Shown piece after piece: positions 53,164-62,875 of a DNA stretch of 64,000 nt. The position numbers and the translations under genes are program-made. The number at the start of each line of letters is the position of its first letter. The first letter of the stretch is position 1. The notes below the pieces were generated by a model. The model saw nothing but the letters and a program-made list of their open reading frames with translations. It made no database searches and had not been told where the DNA came from. The DNA is from Bordetella pertussis 18323 (lineage in GTDB: Bacteria; Pseudomonadota; Gammaproteobacteria; Burkholderiales; Burkholderiaceae_B): positions 248,001 to 312,000 of the forward strand of contig NC_018518.1 of assembly GCF_000306945.1 (NCBI RefSeq), given 5' to 3'.

Positions 53164-54131
53164 TCAGCCCCGGGCGCCGCCCAGCACGTGTACCGGCGCG
53201 CCCGCGGCCCAGGCGCGCACGGCCTCGAGCGCATTGGCATAGAACGCCTGGAAGTTCTCCGCGTTCACATAACCCAGGTGCGGCGTAAGCAGCACGTTGT
53301 CCAGCGTGCGCCAGACATCGGTGGGGGGCAGCGGCTCGCTCTCGTAGACGTCCAGCCCGGCGCCGGCCAGCCGGCCCTTGCGCAGCGCGTCCAGCAGCGC
53401 GTCCTGGTCGACCAGGCCGGCGCGCGAGGTGTTGACCAGGTAGGCGCTGGGCTTCATGGCCGACAGCGCGGCCGCGTCGACGATGTGGCGGGTGCTCTCG
53501 CCGAGGATCAGATGCAGGCTGACCACGTCGGCGGTGGAAAACAGGGTGTGCTTGTCCACCCGCGTCACGCCGGCCTGGGCGGCGCGCTCGTCGGTGAGGT
53601 TGGGACTCCAGGCCACCACCTCCATGCCGAACGCGCGCCCCACCTGCGCCACCGCGCTGCCCAGCTTGCCCAGGCCCAGCACGCCCAGCCGCCTGCGTGC
53701 CAGCGGCTGCGGCATGCCGGTCTGCCACAGGCCGCGGCGCATGGCGGCATCTTCCTGCGGCAGGCGCTTGAACAGCGCCAGGATGTGGGCCCAGGCCAGC
53801 TCGGCCGTGGCGGCGCCGGCCTCGGCGCTGCCGGGCGCGCCGCACACCAGGATGCCGCCCGCGGCGCAGGCCTGCATGTCGATGGCGTTGTTGCGCATGC
53901 CGGTCGTCACCAGCAGCCGCAGCGCGGGCAGCGCCTGGATCAGTTCGGCCGGAAACGGCGTGCGCTCGCGCATCGCCACGATGACATCGAAAGGCTGCAA
54001 GGCCACGGCGCGCGCGGGCCCCGAAGGCAGCGCGTCGCGAAATACCTGCACGCGCGCCTGCGCGCCCAGCGTGGTCCAGTCGGCATAGCGCTCGGCCACG
54101 CCGTGGTAGTCACCAGTATCGCAATATGCAT
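53164..54131 (-). pseudogene. D-isomer-specific 2-hydroxyacid dehydrogenase, 1-bp deletion near the start
   Basis: The body is a normal NAD-dependent dehydrogenase: LGVLGLGKLGSAVAQVGRAF (NAD-binding Gly motif), NTSRAGLVDQDALLDAL and TPHLGYVNAENFQAFY (catalytic His region). The ATG at 54131 opens MHIAIL, but one base is missing at about 54112-54113; restoring it gives MHIAILDDYHGVAERYADW in the main frame. The only in-frame alternative, a GTG at VAERY, would drop the first strand. Probably inactive. IS481 copy 4 lies 17 bp past its stop. Confidence 0.8.
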
Positions 54132-54158
54132 CCCAGCCTCCTTGGGGCCGCCGGCGGG

Positions 54159-54968
54159 CTACAGACGCGCTTCGAGTTCGTCGCGCGGCAGCGCGCCGCT
54201 GACGCGGCCGCCGCTCTTGAAGAAAATCGCGGGCGTGCCGCGCACCATCAGCTGGCGGCCCAGCGCCAGCCATTGGTCGACCGGCGCATCGCACTCGGCG
54301 GTGGGCGGACGCTGGCCGCGCACCATCCAGTCTTTCCAGACCTTGGCAGGATCCGAAGCGCACCAGATGTCGCGCACCTTGGTCGTCGAGTCCGGCGAGA
54401 GGATCGGATACAGGAAGGTGTAGACCGTGATGTTGTCCATGTCCTCCAGCGTGCGGTGCAGTTGCTTGCAATAGCCGCAGTTCGGATCCTCGAATACGGC
54501 CATGACGCGCGAACCGTCGCCCTTGACCTGCTTGACCGCCAGGTCCAGCGGCAGCTCCTCGAACGGGACGCTGGACAGTTTTTCCTGGCGTTCGCGGGTG
54601 ACATCGCGCCGGGTCAGGGCGTCGATGAGCGGCCCCTCCATGACCCAGGTGACCTTTTCATCGGTGTACAGCAAATCCGTTCCGATCTGCACCTCGAACA
54701 GCCCGTACGGGGTGCGTCGCACCGCCGTCACGTCGAACCCCTCGAAACGCTGCGCGAACCGCTCCTTGACGGCATCGGCCTGCGGATCGGGCGCCTGCGC
54801 CGAACGGGTGGAATACACCTTGTCGCCCGGCTTGGCGGGCGCGCTCCCGGTGGTCGAGTAGACCTTGTCCGGCGTGCCCGGGGCGGCCTGGCCGGCACCA
54901 TCCTGCGCCAGGGCGCCCGAGCTCCACACCGCGGCGGCGGCGCACCAGACTGTGATCCGGAAATTCAT
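54159..54968 (-). CDS. dsbC: Periplasmic thiol:disulfide interchange protein DsbC
   Basis: A 269-residue DsbC/G-type disulfide isomerase with a signal peptide (cleavage after ALAQ), an N-terminal dimerisation part and a thioredoxin domain with active site CGYC at residues 164-167 and the cis-Pro loop RGTPAIFF. It reshuffles wrong disulfides in secreted proteins. An unusual linker just after the signal peptide contains KVYST twice. The ATG at 54968 gives a standard signal sequence; the frame stays open far upstream as shadow. Confidence 0.88.
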   Translation of the reverse strand: MNFRITVWCAAAAVWSSGALAQDGAGQAAPGTPDKVYSTTGSAPAKPGDKVYSTRSAQAPDPQADAVKERFAQRFEGFDVTAVRRTPYGLFEVQIGTDLLYTDEKVTWVMEGPLIDALTRRDVTRERQEKLSSVPFEELPLDLAVKQVKGDGSRVMAVFEDPNCGYCKQLHRTLEDMDNITVYTFLYPILSPDSTTKVRDIWCASDPAKVWKDWMVRGQRPPTAECDAPVDQWLALGRQLMVRGTPAIFFKSGGRVSGALPRDELEARL

Positions 54969-54994
54969 ACCTGCTCCTGAAAACGACGGCCCGC

Positions 54995-56164
54995 TCAATT
55001 GCGCGAGGCCCCTTCGATGAGTTGCCGCTTGATGAACGGCACGGCATCCACCCATTGCATGCCCGCGTTGCGCAGCCAGGCCAGCGGCGCGCCGCGCGCC
55101 CCGAACAGGCGATGCAGGCCGTCGGTGGCCATGCGCATGGCCAGCACGGGCTCGGCGCGGGCGCGCTGGTAGCGCCGCAATACCCGTAGATCGCCGGGAC
55201 CGCGAAAGGGTTCCCGGTCGCCGACCGCGCAGGCCAGCGCCTCGACGTCGCCCAGGCCCAGGTTCAGCCCCTGGCCGGCCAGCGGGTGCAGCCGGTGCGC
55301 GGCGTCGCCGGCCAGCGCGATGCCCGGCGCCACCATCTGGGCGCGCTCCAGCGTAAGCGGGAAACCCAGCACCGGGCTGCGTACGCGCAGCCGCCCCAGC
55401 CGCCCCTGCGAGGCGCAAGCCAGCAGGCGCTCCAGCTCGGCCGCGCGGACGGCCGGCTCCATGGCCTGCAAGGCCTGCGCCTGCGGGGTGCGCATCGACC
55501 ACACCATGAAAACCTGCGGCCCGTCGGCGGTATCCGGCATGGGCAGCAAGGCCAGCACGCCGTCGTCGCGAAACCATTGGAACGCCGTGCCGTGGTGGGC
55601 GCGCTCGGCGTCCAGGTGCGTCACCAGGCCGGTGTCGTCATACGGGGTGGCGTCGTGGCGCAGGCCGGCGGCCTTTCGCAGCGGCGAGGCGGCGCCGTCG
55701 GCGCCGACGAACAGCTCGGCGCGCAGGCGCTGGCCGCCATCGGTCTCGACCTCGCCGGCACGCCAGCCGACGCAGCGCTCGGCGATCCAGGGGATGCCGA
55801 ACATCTGCACCGCCTGCATCAGCACCCGTTCGATCTCGCCGGATTCGACGATCCAGGCCAATTGCGGCTGCGCCGCCTGCCAGGCGTTCAGGCGTACCAG
55901 GCCGTCGCCGTCGCCATGGATTTCCATGGCCTGCACCGGCGTCAGGCGGGCCGCCGGCATGGCGTCCCACACGCCCAGCCCGGCCAGGAATTGCTGGCTG
56001 GCGGGCGAAATCGCGTAGACGCGCGGATGATAGCGATCGGGCTCGGCCGCCGGCACCGGCGCGCGCGGCGCCAGCACCGCCACCCGTTGCCCGCGGCGCG
56101 CCAGCGCCAGGGCGCTGGCCAGGCCGACGATGCCGGCGCCGCAAATCACGATCTGGGGTTTCAT
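54995..56164 (-). CDS. UbiH/COQ6-type FAD-dependent hydroxylase
   Basis: A 389-residue flavoprotein hydroxylase: MKPQIVICGAGIVGLASALA (FAD-binding GxGxxG), VGADGAASPLRKAAG (DG motif) and GDAAHRLHPLAGQGLNLGLG (GD motif, typical UbiH/UbiF sequence). Members hydroxylate the ubiquinone ring. Which position this one serves is not decided. ATG 56164 overlaps the mltA stop (ATGA), so the two are coupled. Confidence 0.88.
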   Translation of the reverse strand: MKPQIVICGAGIVGLASALALARRGQRVAVLAPRAPVPAAEPDRYHPRVYAISPASQQFLAGLGVWDAMPAARLTPVQAMEIHGDGDGLVRLNAWQAAQPQLAWIVESGEIERVLMQAVQMFGIPWIAERCVGWRAGEVETDGGQRLRAELFVGADGAASPLRKAAGLRHDATPYDDTGLVTHLDAERAHHGTAFQWFRDDGVLALLPMPDTADGPQVFMVWSMRTPQAQALQAMEPAVRAAELERLLACASQGRLGRLRVRSPVLGFPLTLERAQMVAPGIALAGDAAHRLHPLAGQGLNLGLGDVEALACAVGDREPFRGPGDLRVLRRYQRARAEPVLAMRMATDGLHRLFGARGAPLAWLRNAGMQWVDAVPFIKRQLIEGASRN

Positions 56165-57450
56165 CGCGCCGACGGCTCCCCGGCCTGCTTGGGCCACAGC
56201 AGCCACATCTGGCCGCGCTGCTTCATGCGCCCGGCCTGCTGGCCGGCTTCCTCGCCGTAGCCCCAATAGAAGTCGGCGCGCGCCGCGCCGCGAATGGCCG
56301 TGCCGGTGTCCTGCGCGAACACGGTGCGCTGCAGGGGCCGGTCGGAGGCCGGCAGCGTGGTCGACAGGTAGACCGGCGTGCCCAGCGGCACGAAACCGGC
56401 GTCGACCGCGATCGAGCGCTGCGGCGCCAACGGGATGCCATAGGCCCCCTTGGGCCCTTGCTCCGGATCGACCACCGCCTCTTCGCGGAAGAAGACCACC
56501 GCCGGGTTGGCGTTGAGCATTTCCTGCACGCGCGAGGGATTGCGTTGGGCCCAGGCACGGATGTTCTGCATCGATGCCTGGTCGGCGCGCAGCTCGCCCT
56601 TGTCGATGAGCCAGCGGCCGATGGAGGCATAGGGCTGGCCGTTATGGTCGGCGTACGCGACGCGGATCGTGGTGCCGCGGTCGGGGCCATCGGTCAGCTG
56701 CACCCGGCCCGACCCCTGGACCTGCAGGAAGAAATTGTCGACCGGATCGTCCACCCAGACGATGGCCGGCGGCTTGCGGTCGCCCGCCTCGATCGCGGCG
56801 CGCGTGTCGTAGGGCACGACCCGGCGGCCGTCGAGCCGGCCGCGCACGCGCTTGCCGGTCAGGTCGGGATAGACCGAGCCCAGGTCGACGACGAGCAGGT
56901 CGGCCGGCACGGCATACAGCGGCCACTGGTAGCGGCCGCCCTGGCGGCGCGAGCCGCGCACCAGCGGCTCGTAGTAGCCGGTGACGGTATTGGTGGCGGG
57001 ACGGCCGTCGGCGCCGGCGATGCGCCAGGGCTGCAGCCAGGTCTGCAGGAAGCGCCGCACCGCCGCGCTGTCGCCGGCGGCCGGCGCCTTGGACGGGTCG
57101 ACCGCCGCCGCGCACACGGGCTGCCAGGCGCGCGGCGTGGCGCGTGCCGGCGCCGCCAGGTTACCGCTGGTCGGCCGCATCAGGCCTTTGCAATTGCGCA
57201 GGAACAGCGGCCACCAGCGCGACAGGTCGTCGCTCTCCCAGTTGGGCAGCTCGGTCCAGGCAACGCGCTGGTAGCGCCCGGCCAGCGCGCGCGGCGGGGT
57301 GTCGGACAGCGCCGACAGCGGCGGCACGACCAGCGGACCTTCGGCCGCCGGCGGCACGCCGCCGGGCGCCGTCTCGGGCGGAATCTGCGATGGGGTCGTG
57401 CACGCCGCCAGCAATACGGACAGCAGGGACAGACAGAGAAGTCGCTTCAT
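56161..57450 (-). CDS. mltA: Membrane-bound lytic murein transglycosylase A
   Basis: A 429-residue outer-membrane lipoprotein with lipobox LLAAC at residues 13-17, the MltA domain (ITNTVTGYYEP-like segment ATNTVTGYYEPLVRGSRR) and a C-terminal 3D domain with the catalytic Asp region FAQDTGTAIRGAARADFYWG. It cleaves glycan strands of peptidoglycan, leaving 1,6-anhydro ends. Its length is somewhat longer than E. coli MltA. Confidence 0.92.
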   Translation of the reverse strand: MKRLLCLSLLSVLLAACTTPSQIPPETAPGGVPPAAEGPLVVPPLSALSDTPPRALAGRYQRVAWTELPNWESDDLSRWWPLFLRNCKGLMRPTSGNLAAPARATPRAWQPVCAAAVDPSKAPAAGDSAAVRRFLQTWLQPWRIAGADGRPATNTVTGYYEPLVRGSRRQGGRYQWPLYAVPADLLVVDLGSVYPDLTGKRVRGRLDGRRVVPYDTRAAIEAGDRKPPAIVWVDDPVDNFFLQVQGSGRVQLTDGPDRGTTIRVAYADHNGQPYASIGRWLIDKGELRADQASMQNIRAWAQRNPSRVQEMLNANPAVVFFREEAVVDPEQGPKGAYGIPLAPQRSIAVDAGFVPLGTPVYLSTTLPASDRPLQRTVFAQDTGTAIRGAARADFYWGYGEEAGQQAGRMKQRGQMWLLWPKQAGEPSAR

Positions 57451-57492
57451 GGAATGCGGATCGGAAAATCACCGTGCCGGGAGGAGCCCGGC

Positions 57493-57867
57493 TCAGTGCA
57501 GTGTACGCGGCATGGCCAGCAGGAACTCCGCAATCGGCACCTCGAACGGAATGCCGTTTTCGCCCACGCAATGGTAGGTGCCCCGCATCGTGCCGATGGG
57601 AGTCGGAAGCGGACAGCCGCTGGTGTATTCGAAGGTTTCGCCCGGCGCCAGCAGCGGTTGCTGGCCCACCACGCCAAGGCCGCGCACTTCCTGCACGCGC
57701 TCCTCGCCGTCGGTGATGATCCAGTGGCGACTGATGACCTGGGCCGGGTGCGAACCGGTATTGGTGATGCGCACCGTGTAGGCAAACACGTATTGCTGCT
57801 GACTGGGATCGGACTGCTCCGGCACATAACGCGGGGTCACGGATACGGTCAGATCATAGGGTTTCAC
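57493..57867 (-). CDS. apaG: ApaG domain protein (Co2+/Mg2+ efflux protein ApaG)
   Basis: A 124-residue ApaG with a beta-sandwich fold: YVFAYTVRITNTGSHPAQVI, SRHWIITDGEERVQEVRGLG, TMRGTYHC. GTG 57867 (VKPYDLTVSVTPRY) gives the usual length and N-terminus; the frame upstream is unrelated. It lies between mltA and the divergent rpe gene. Confidence 0.92.
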   Translation of the reverse strand: MKPYDLTVSVTPRYVPEQSDPSQQQYVFAYTVRITNTGSHPAQVISRHWIITDGEERVQEVRGLGVVGQQPLLAPGETFEYTSGCPLPTPIGTMRGTYHCVGENGIPFEVPIAEFLLAMPRTLH

Positions 57868-58005
57868 AGGCCTTTCCCGGTTCGACACATGGAAGGCGCC
57901 CGCAGGCGCGCACGAGGTTGACGCGGCTGGCCGGCGCCGAAAAAACCGGTTCGCCGCGCCAAGCTGCAATAATTGCACATTATGCCCCCGGAAATCGCGA
58001 ACACC

Positions 58006-58710
58006 ATGTCCACCCAGCCGGCCTCCACCCGCATCGCCCCCAGCATTCTATCCGCCGACTTCGCCCGCCTGGGCGAAGAGGTGCGCAACGTCGTCGCCGC
58101 GGGCGCCGACTGGATTCACTTCGACGTGATGGACAACCATTACGTGCCCAACCTGACCATCGGACCGATGGTCTGTGCCGCGATCCGTCCCCATGTGCAG
58201 GTGCCGATCGACGTGCACCTGATGGTCGAGCCGGTCGACGAAATCGTGCCGCAATTCGCCAAGGCCGGCGCCAACGTCATCACTTTCCATCCGGAAGCCT
58301 CGCGCCACGTCGACCGCACGCTGGCGCTGATCCGCGACCACGGCTGCAAGGCCGGCCTGGTGTTCAACCCGGCCACGCCGCTGCACTACATGGACTATGT
58401 GATGGACAAGCTGGACGTGGTGCTGCTGATGTCGGTGAACCCCGGCTTCGGCGGGCAGGCGTTCATCCCGGCCACGCTGGCCAAGCTGCGCGATGCGCGC
58501 GCCCGCATCGACCGCTGGCGCGCGGCCGGCGGCCAGCCCATCCTGCTGGAGGTGGACGGCGGGGTCAAGGTCGACAACATCGCCGAGATCCGCGCCGCCG
58601 GCGCCGACACCTTCGTGGCGGGCTCGGCCATTTTCGGCAAGCCCGACTACGCCCAGGTCATCGGCCAGCTGCGCGCCGAGATCGCGCGCGGCGAAACCAT
58701 CGCCGTGTGA
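58006..58710 (+). CDS. rpe: Ribulose-phosphate 3-epimerase
   Basis: A 234-residue TIM-barrel epimerase: [60 protein letters not shown] and [12 protein letters not shown], with the metal-binding His and Asp residues in place. It interconverts ribulose 5-phosphate and xylulose 5-phosphate. ATG 58006 is used; ATG 57982 is in frame and possible. It is followed seven bases later by gph, a common pairing in proteobacteria. Confidence 0.95.
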   Translation: MSTQPASTRIAPSILSADFARLGEEVRNVVAAGADWIHFDVMDNHYVPNLTIGPMVCAAIRPHVQVPIDVHLMVEPVDEIVPQFAKAGANVITFHPEASRHVDRTLALIRDHGCKAGLVFNPATPLHYMDYVMDKLDVVLLMSVNPGFGGQAFIPATLAKLRDARARIDRWRAAGGQPILLEVDGGVKVDNIAEIRAAGADTFVAGSAIFGKPDYAQVIGQLRAEIARGETIAV

Positions 58711-58717
58711 GGCCGCC

Positions 58718-59422
58718 ATGCATACCATCAACGCCGTACTGCTCGACCTCGACGGCACCCTGCTCGATTCGGTGCCCGACCTGGCCATCGCCGCCAATGC
58801 CATACGCCGCGACCTGGGCATGGCCCAGTTGCCCGAAGCGCTGGTCGCGACGTTCGTCGGCAAGGGCGTGGACAATCTGGTGCGCCGCGCCCTGGCCGGC
58901 AGCCTGGATGGCGCAGCGCCCGACGAAGCGCTGTTCGCACGCGGACGCCTGTCGTTCTTCAAGCACTACCACGCGGTCAATGGCGCGCACGCCACCGTGT
59001 TCGACGGGGTGAAGGCCGGCCTGGCGGCGATGCGCGAACAGGGCCTGCCGCTGGCGGTGGTCACCAACAAACCGACCGAGTTCACCCTGCCGCTGCTCGA
59101 GCGCACCGGCCTGGCGGGGTTTTTCCGCCTGGTGGTGTGCGGCGACACCTGCGCGCGGCGCAAGCCCGATCCCGACCAGGTGCTGCATGCCTGCGACCGG
59201 CTCGGTGTCGCGCCGGCCCAGGCGGTCACCATCGGCGATTCGGTCAACGACGCCCTGGCCGGCCGCAGGGCCGGCACCGCGGTGCTGGCGGTGCCTTATG
59301 GCTACAACGAAGGAATGGACGTGCGTTCCCTGGATGTCGATGGTATAGTTGACACGCTTGTCGATGCGGCCCACTGGATTTCCCAGCGCAACGCCAAGCC
59401 GCAGCGCACCACCGCGGCCTGA
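58718..59422 (+). CDS. gph: Phosphoglycolate phosphatase
   Basis: A 234-residue HAD-family phosphatase: LLDLDGTLLDSVPDLA (motif I, nucleophile Asp), VVTNKPTEF (motif II) and TIGDSVNDALAGRRAG (motif IV). It removes phosphate from 2-phosphoglycolate arising from DNA repair or oxygenation. It lies between rpe and the trp operon; rpe-gph-trpE order is widespread in proteobacteria. Confidence 0.93.
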   Translation: MHTINAVLLDLDGTLLDSVPDLAIAANAIRRDLGMAQLPEALVATFVGKGVDNLVRRALAGSLDGAAPDEALFARGRLSFFKHYHAVNGAHATVFDGVKAGLAAMREQGLPLAVVTNKPTEFTLPLLERTGLAGFFRLVVCGDTCARRKPDPDQVLHACDRLGVAPAQAVTIGDSVNDALAGRRAGTAVLAVPYGYNEGMDVRSLDVDGIVDTLVDAAHWISQRNAKPQRTTAA

Positions 59423-59471
59423 AAGCCCGCCCGGTACGCCCGTCGTCACCCAACCAGACACTGCCAGCTAC

Positions 59472-59546
59472 ATGAACGCTCGCCCCTCGAACCAAATGCG
59501 CAACGCCTCGTGGCGTTGGTGGCGTTTGTCTTCCGGGTGGCGATGA
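59472..59546 (+). CDS. trpL: trp operon leader peptide
   Basis: A 24-codon ORF starting MNARPSNQ and ending ASWRWWRLSSGWR before TGA. It has four Trp codons, three of them within four codons, far above the roughly 1% expected. It lies 140 bp upstream of trpE and is followed by a terminator hairpin with a T-run. This is the layout of a ribosome-mediated attenuator: charged tRNA-Trp lets the ribosome finish and the terminator form, while starvation stalls it at the Trp codons. Confidence 0.82.
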   Translation: MNARPSNQMRNASWRWWRLSSGWR

Positions 59547-59614
59547 TTCCCTTCCCGGCCCTGGACGTATCTGTCGCCTAGAGCCGGAGCTGTGAAGTGC
59601 AGCGCCAAGCCCGG
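59533..59614 (+). promoter_or_regulatory. Predicted trp antiterminator pairing
   Basis: CCGGGTGGCG (59533-59542, overlapping the last Trp codon and stop of the leader ORF) can pair with CGCCA and CCCGG at 59603-59614, ten base pairs with a two-base bulge. This uses the 5' arm of the terminator and so excludes it. A further perfect hairpin, CAACGCC/GGCGTTG around TCGT (59501-59518), covers the first Trp codons. Confidence 0.65.
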
Positions 59615-59640
59615 AACCCGTAACTGGACCGGGCTTTTTG
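59607..59640 (+). terminator. trp attenuator (Rho-independent terminator in the leader)
   Basis: An eight-pair stem, AAGCCCGG at 59607-59614 with CCGGGCTT at 59629-59636 and a 14-base loop, followed by TTTTT ending at 59639. It ends 46 bp upstream of the trpE start and after the leader ORF, as required for attenuation. Confidence 0.8.
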
Positions 59641-59685
59641 CTGCATGCCCGGTCCGTACCAGAAAAACGCCGTACGAGACCCGAC

Positions 59686-61206
59686 ATGACTGAACTTGAA
59701 TTCAAAGCGCTGGCCGCCCAAGGCTACAACCGCATTCCCCTGGTCGCGGAAACCTACGCCGACCTCGACACGCCGCTGGCGATCTACCTCAAGCTGGCCC
59801 ACAGCGGCCCGCAAGGCGGCCGCATGAGCTGCCTGATGGAGTCGGTGGTGGGCGGCGAGCGCTTTGGCCGCTACTCGTTCATCGGCCTGCCGGCGCGCAC
59901 CGTCATCCGCGCCAGCGGCTCGACCACCGAAGTGCTGCAGGACGGCCACGTCGCCGAAACCCACGAAGGCGACCCGCTGGCGTTCATCGAGTCGTACCAG
60001 GCCCGCTTCAAGGTGGCGCTGCGCCCCGGCATGCCGCGCTTTTGCGGCGGCCTGGCCGGGTACTTCGGCTACGACACCGTGCGCCACATCGAACAGCGCC
60101 TGGGCCCGGCGGTCAAGCCGTTTCCCGACGGCATGGAAGAAGGCACGCCCGACATCATGCTGCTGCACGTCGACGAACTGGTCATCGTCGACAACCTGGC
60201 CGGCCGCACCTACCTGATGGTGTATGCCGACCCGGCCCAGCCCGAAGCCTACAGCCGCGCCCAGCAGCGCCTGCTGGAGTTGCGCGCGCGGCTGCGCCGC
60301 CCGGTCGAGATCCCGTACAGCTACGCCAGCATGCAGACCGAAGAGCGGCGCGACTTCCAGAAGGCCGACTACCTGGCCGCGGTGGCGCGCGCCAAGGAAT
60401 ACATCGCCGCCGGCGACGTCATGCAGGTGCAGGTCGGCCAGGTCATCGCCAAGCCGTTTCGCGACGCGCCGCTGTCGCTGTACCGCGCGCTGCGTTCGCT
60501 GAACCCCTCGCCCTATATGTATTTCTGGAACTTCGGCGATTTCCAGGTGGTCGGCGCCTCGCCGGAAATCCTGGTGCGCCAGGAGCAGATCGACGACCAG
60601 GGCGAAACCCGCTCGCAGATCACCATCCGGCCGCTGGCCGGCACCCGCAAGCGCGGCGGCACGCCCGAAGAAGACCTGGCGCTGGCCGCCGAACTGCAGG
60701 CCGACCCCAAGGAGCGCGCCGAACACGTGATGCTGATCGACCTGGCGCGCAACGACGTGGGCCGGGTGGCGGAAATCGGCTCGGTGCGCGTCAGCGACAC
60801 CATGGTCATCGAGCGCTACTCGCATGTCATGCACCTGGTCTCCAACGTGGCGGGCAAGCTGCTGCCCGGCATGAGCAGCATGGACGTGCTGCGCGCCGCC
60901 TTCCCGGCCGGCACGCTGACCGGCGCCCCCAAGGTACGGGCCATGGAAATCATCGACGAACTCGAGCCGGTGCGCCGCGGCATCTACGGCGGCGCCGCCG
61001 GCTACCTGAGCTACGGCGGCGAGATGGACGTGGCCATCGCGATCCGCACCGGGGTGATCAAGAACGGCACGCTGTACGTGCAGGCGGCCGCGGGCATCGT
61101 GGCCGACTCCAGCCCCGAAGCCGAATGGGCCGAGACCGAGGCCAAGGCGCGCGCCGTGCTGCGCGCGGCCGAGCAGGTCCAGCACGGCCTGGACGAACCC
61201 ATCTGA
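59686..61206 (+). CDS. trpE: Anthranilate synthase component I
   Basis: A 506-residue chorismate-using enzyme. The N-terminal feedback region has [20 protein letters not shown] (the Trp-binding LLES-type motif, here LMES). The catalytic domain has [26 protein letters not shown] and [20 protein letters not shown]. It makes anthranilate from chorismate with ammonia from TrpG. The start at 59686 ([10 protein letters not shown]) fits the family; the frame is open a little further up. Confidence 0.96.
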   Translation: MTELEFKALAAQGYNRIPLVAETYADLDTPLAIYLKLAHSGPQGGRMSCLMESVVGGERFGRYSFIGLPARTVIRASGSTTEVLQDGHVAETHEGDPLAFIESYQARFKVALRPGMPRFCGGLAGYFGYDTVRHIEQRLGPAVKPFPDGMEEGTPDIMLLHVDELVIVDNLAGRTYLMVYADPAQPEAYSRAQQRLLELRARLRRPVEIPYSYASMQTEERRDFQKADYLAAVARAKEYIAAGDVMQVQVGQVIAKPFRDAPLSLYRALRSLNPSPYMYFWNFGDFQVVGASPEILVRQEQIDDQGETRSQITIRPLAGTRKRGGTPEEDLALAAELQADPKERAEHVMLIDLARNDVGRVAEIGSVRVSDTMVIERYSHVMHLVSNVAGKLLPGMSSMDVLRAAFPAGTLTGAPKVRAMEIIDELEPVRRGIYGGAAGYLSYGGEMDVAIAIRTGVIKNGTLYVQAAAGIVADSSPEAEWAETEAKARAVLRAAEQVQHGLDEPI

Positions 61207-61261
61207 GCCCCCCCATTGCGCAGACCTACGCCGGGCCGCGCGCCCGGCCGGAGAACCGAAC

Positions 61262-61825
61262 ATGCTATTGATGATCGACAACTACGATTCCTTCACCTAC
61301 AACCTGGTGCAATATTTCGGCGAGCTGGGCGAAGAAGTGCGCGTGGCGCGCAACGACCAGATCACGCTGGACGAAATCGCCGCGATGCGGCCGGACCGCA
61401 TCTGCGTCTCGCCCGGCCCCTGCTCGCCGGCCGAGGCGGGCATCTCGGTGCCGGTGATCCAGGCCTTCGCCGGCAAGCTGCCCATCCTGGGCGTGTGCCT
61501 GGGCCACCAGGCCATCGGCGCGGCCTATGGCGGCGACATCGTGCGGGCGCAGCAGATCATGCACGGCAAGACCATCGCCATCACGCATACGGGCACGGAC
61601 ATCTTCACCGGACTGCCCTCGCCCTGCACCGTCATCCGCTACAACTCGCTGACCATAGACCCGGCCACCCTGCCGGACTGCCTGGAAGTGACCGCGACCG
61701 CGCCCGACGGCGACATCATGGGCGTGCGCCACAAGACCCTGCCGCTGTACGGAGTACAGTTCCATCCCGAGTCCGTGCTGAGCGAGCACGGCCATGCGCT
61801 GATGCGCAACTTCCTGACCCGCTGA
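61262..61825 (+). CDS. trpG: Anthranilate synthase component II (glutamine amidotransferase)
   Basis: A 187-residue class I amidotransferase: [19 protein letters not shown], the nucleophile Cys in [16 protein letters not shown], and the His/Glu of [11 protein letters not shown]. It provides ammonia to TrpE and may also serve aminodeoxychorismate synthase. It lies 55 bp after trpE. Confidence 0.95.
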   Translation: MLLMIDNYDSFTYNLVQYFGELGEEVRVARNDQITLDEIAAMRPDRICVSPGPCSPAEAGISVPVIQAFAGKLPILGVCLGHQAIGAAYGGDIVRAQQIMHGKTIAITHTGTDIFTGLPSPCTVIRYNSLTIDPATLPDCLEVTATAPDGDIMGVRHKTLPLYGVQFHPESVLSEHGHALMRNFLTR

Positions 61826-61843
61826 ACCCCTAGGAGCATCGCC

Positions 61844-62875
61844 ATGACCATTGCCGCCACCGAAGCACTGACCCGCTGCATCGAACACCGCGAGATCTTC
61901 CACGACGAAATGCTGCATCTAATGCGCCTGCTGATGCGCGGCGAGCTGTCGCCGCAGATCGCCAGCGCGCTGCTGATGGGACTGCGCGTCAAGAAGGAAA
62001 CCGTGGGCGAGATCACCGCCGCCGCGCAAGTGATGCGCGAATTCGCCACCCCCGTCGTCACGCCCAACCCGCAGGACCTGCTGGACATGTGCGGCACGGG
62101 CGGCGACGGCAGCCATACCTTCAACATCTCCACCACCGCCATGTTCGTGGCCGCCGCGGCCGGCGTGCCGATCGCCAAGCATGGCAACCGCAGCGCATCC
62201 TCGTCGTCGGGCAGCGCCGACGTGCTGGAAGCCCTGGGCGCGAACCTGCAGCTCACGCCCGAGGAAGTGGCCGAGTGCGTGGCCGCCACCGGCATCGGCT
62301 TCATGTTCGCGCCGGCCCACCATGGGGCCATGAAGAACGTTGCCGCGGTGCGCAAGGAGTTGGGGGTGCGCACCATCTTCAACATCCTGGGGCCGCTGAC
62401 CAACCCCGCCGGCGCCGCCAACCAGCTGATGGGCGTGTTCCACCCGGACCTGGTGGGCATCCAGGTGCGCGTGCTGGAGCGCCTGGGCTCGCGCCACGTG
62501 CTGGTGGTGCACGGCAAGGACGGCATGGACGAAGCCTCGCTCGGCGCGGCGACCATGGTGGGCGAACTCAAAGATGGGGTCGTACGCGAGTATGAGATCC
62601 ATCCAGAGGATTACGGGCTATCCATGATGTCCAACCGCGGCATCAAGGTGTCCAATCGCGAGGAGTCTCGCGCACTTGTCATCGAAGCGTTGGATAATGT
62701 CGATGGCGTGGCCCGCGACATCGTGGCCCTGAATGCGGGCCTGGCCATCTACGCCGGCAACAAGGCGGATTCCATCCCCGAAGCGTTGGCCCTGGCATTT
62801 GAAACGATTTCTAACGGCTCGGCCCGTGCCAAGCTGGAAGAATTCTGCGCATATACCCGGAAATTCCAGAAATGA
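61844..62875 (+). CDS. trpD: Anthranilate phosphoribosyltransferase
   Basis: A 343-residue enzyme with the PRPP/Mg loop [38 protein letters not shown] and [13 protein letters not shown]. It transfers a phosphoribosyl group to anthranilate. It is 18 bp after trpG, and its stop overlaps the trpC start (ATGA). Confidence 0.96.
   Translation: MTIAATEALTRCIEHREIFHDEMLHLMRLLMRGELSPQIASALLMGLRVKKETVGEITAAAQVMREFATPVVTPNPQDLLDMCGTGGDGSHTFNISTTAMFVAAAAGVPIAKHGNRSASSSSGSADVLEALGANLQLTPEEVAECVAATGIGFMFAPAHHGAMKNVAAVRKELGVRTIFNILGPLTNPAGAANQLMGVFHPDLVGIQVRVLERLGSRHVLVVHGKDGMDEASLGAATMVGELKDGVVREYEIHPEDYGLSMMSNRGIKVSNREESRALVIEALDNVDGVARDIVALNAGLAIYAGNKADSIPEALALAFETISNGSARAKLEEFCAYTRKFQK

Noticed and set aside
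57461..57492. Hairpin GCCGGG/CCCGGC after apaG as a terminator
   Set aside because: The stem is six pairs and no T-run follows in the direction of transcription, so I did not annotate a terminator.
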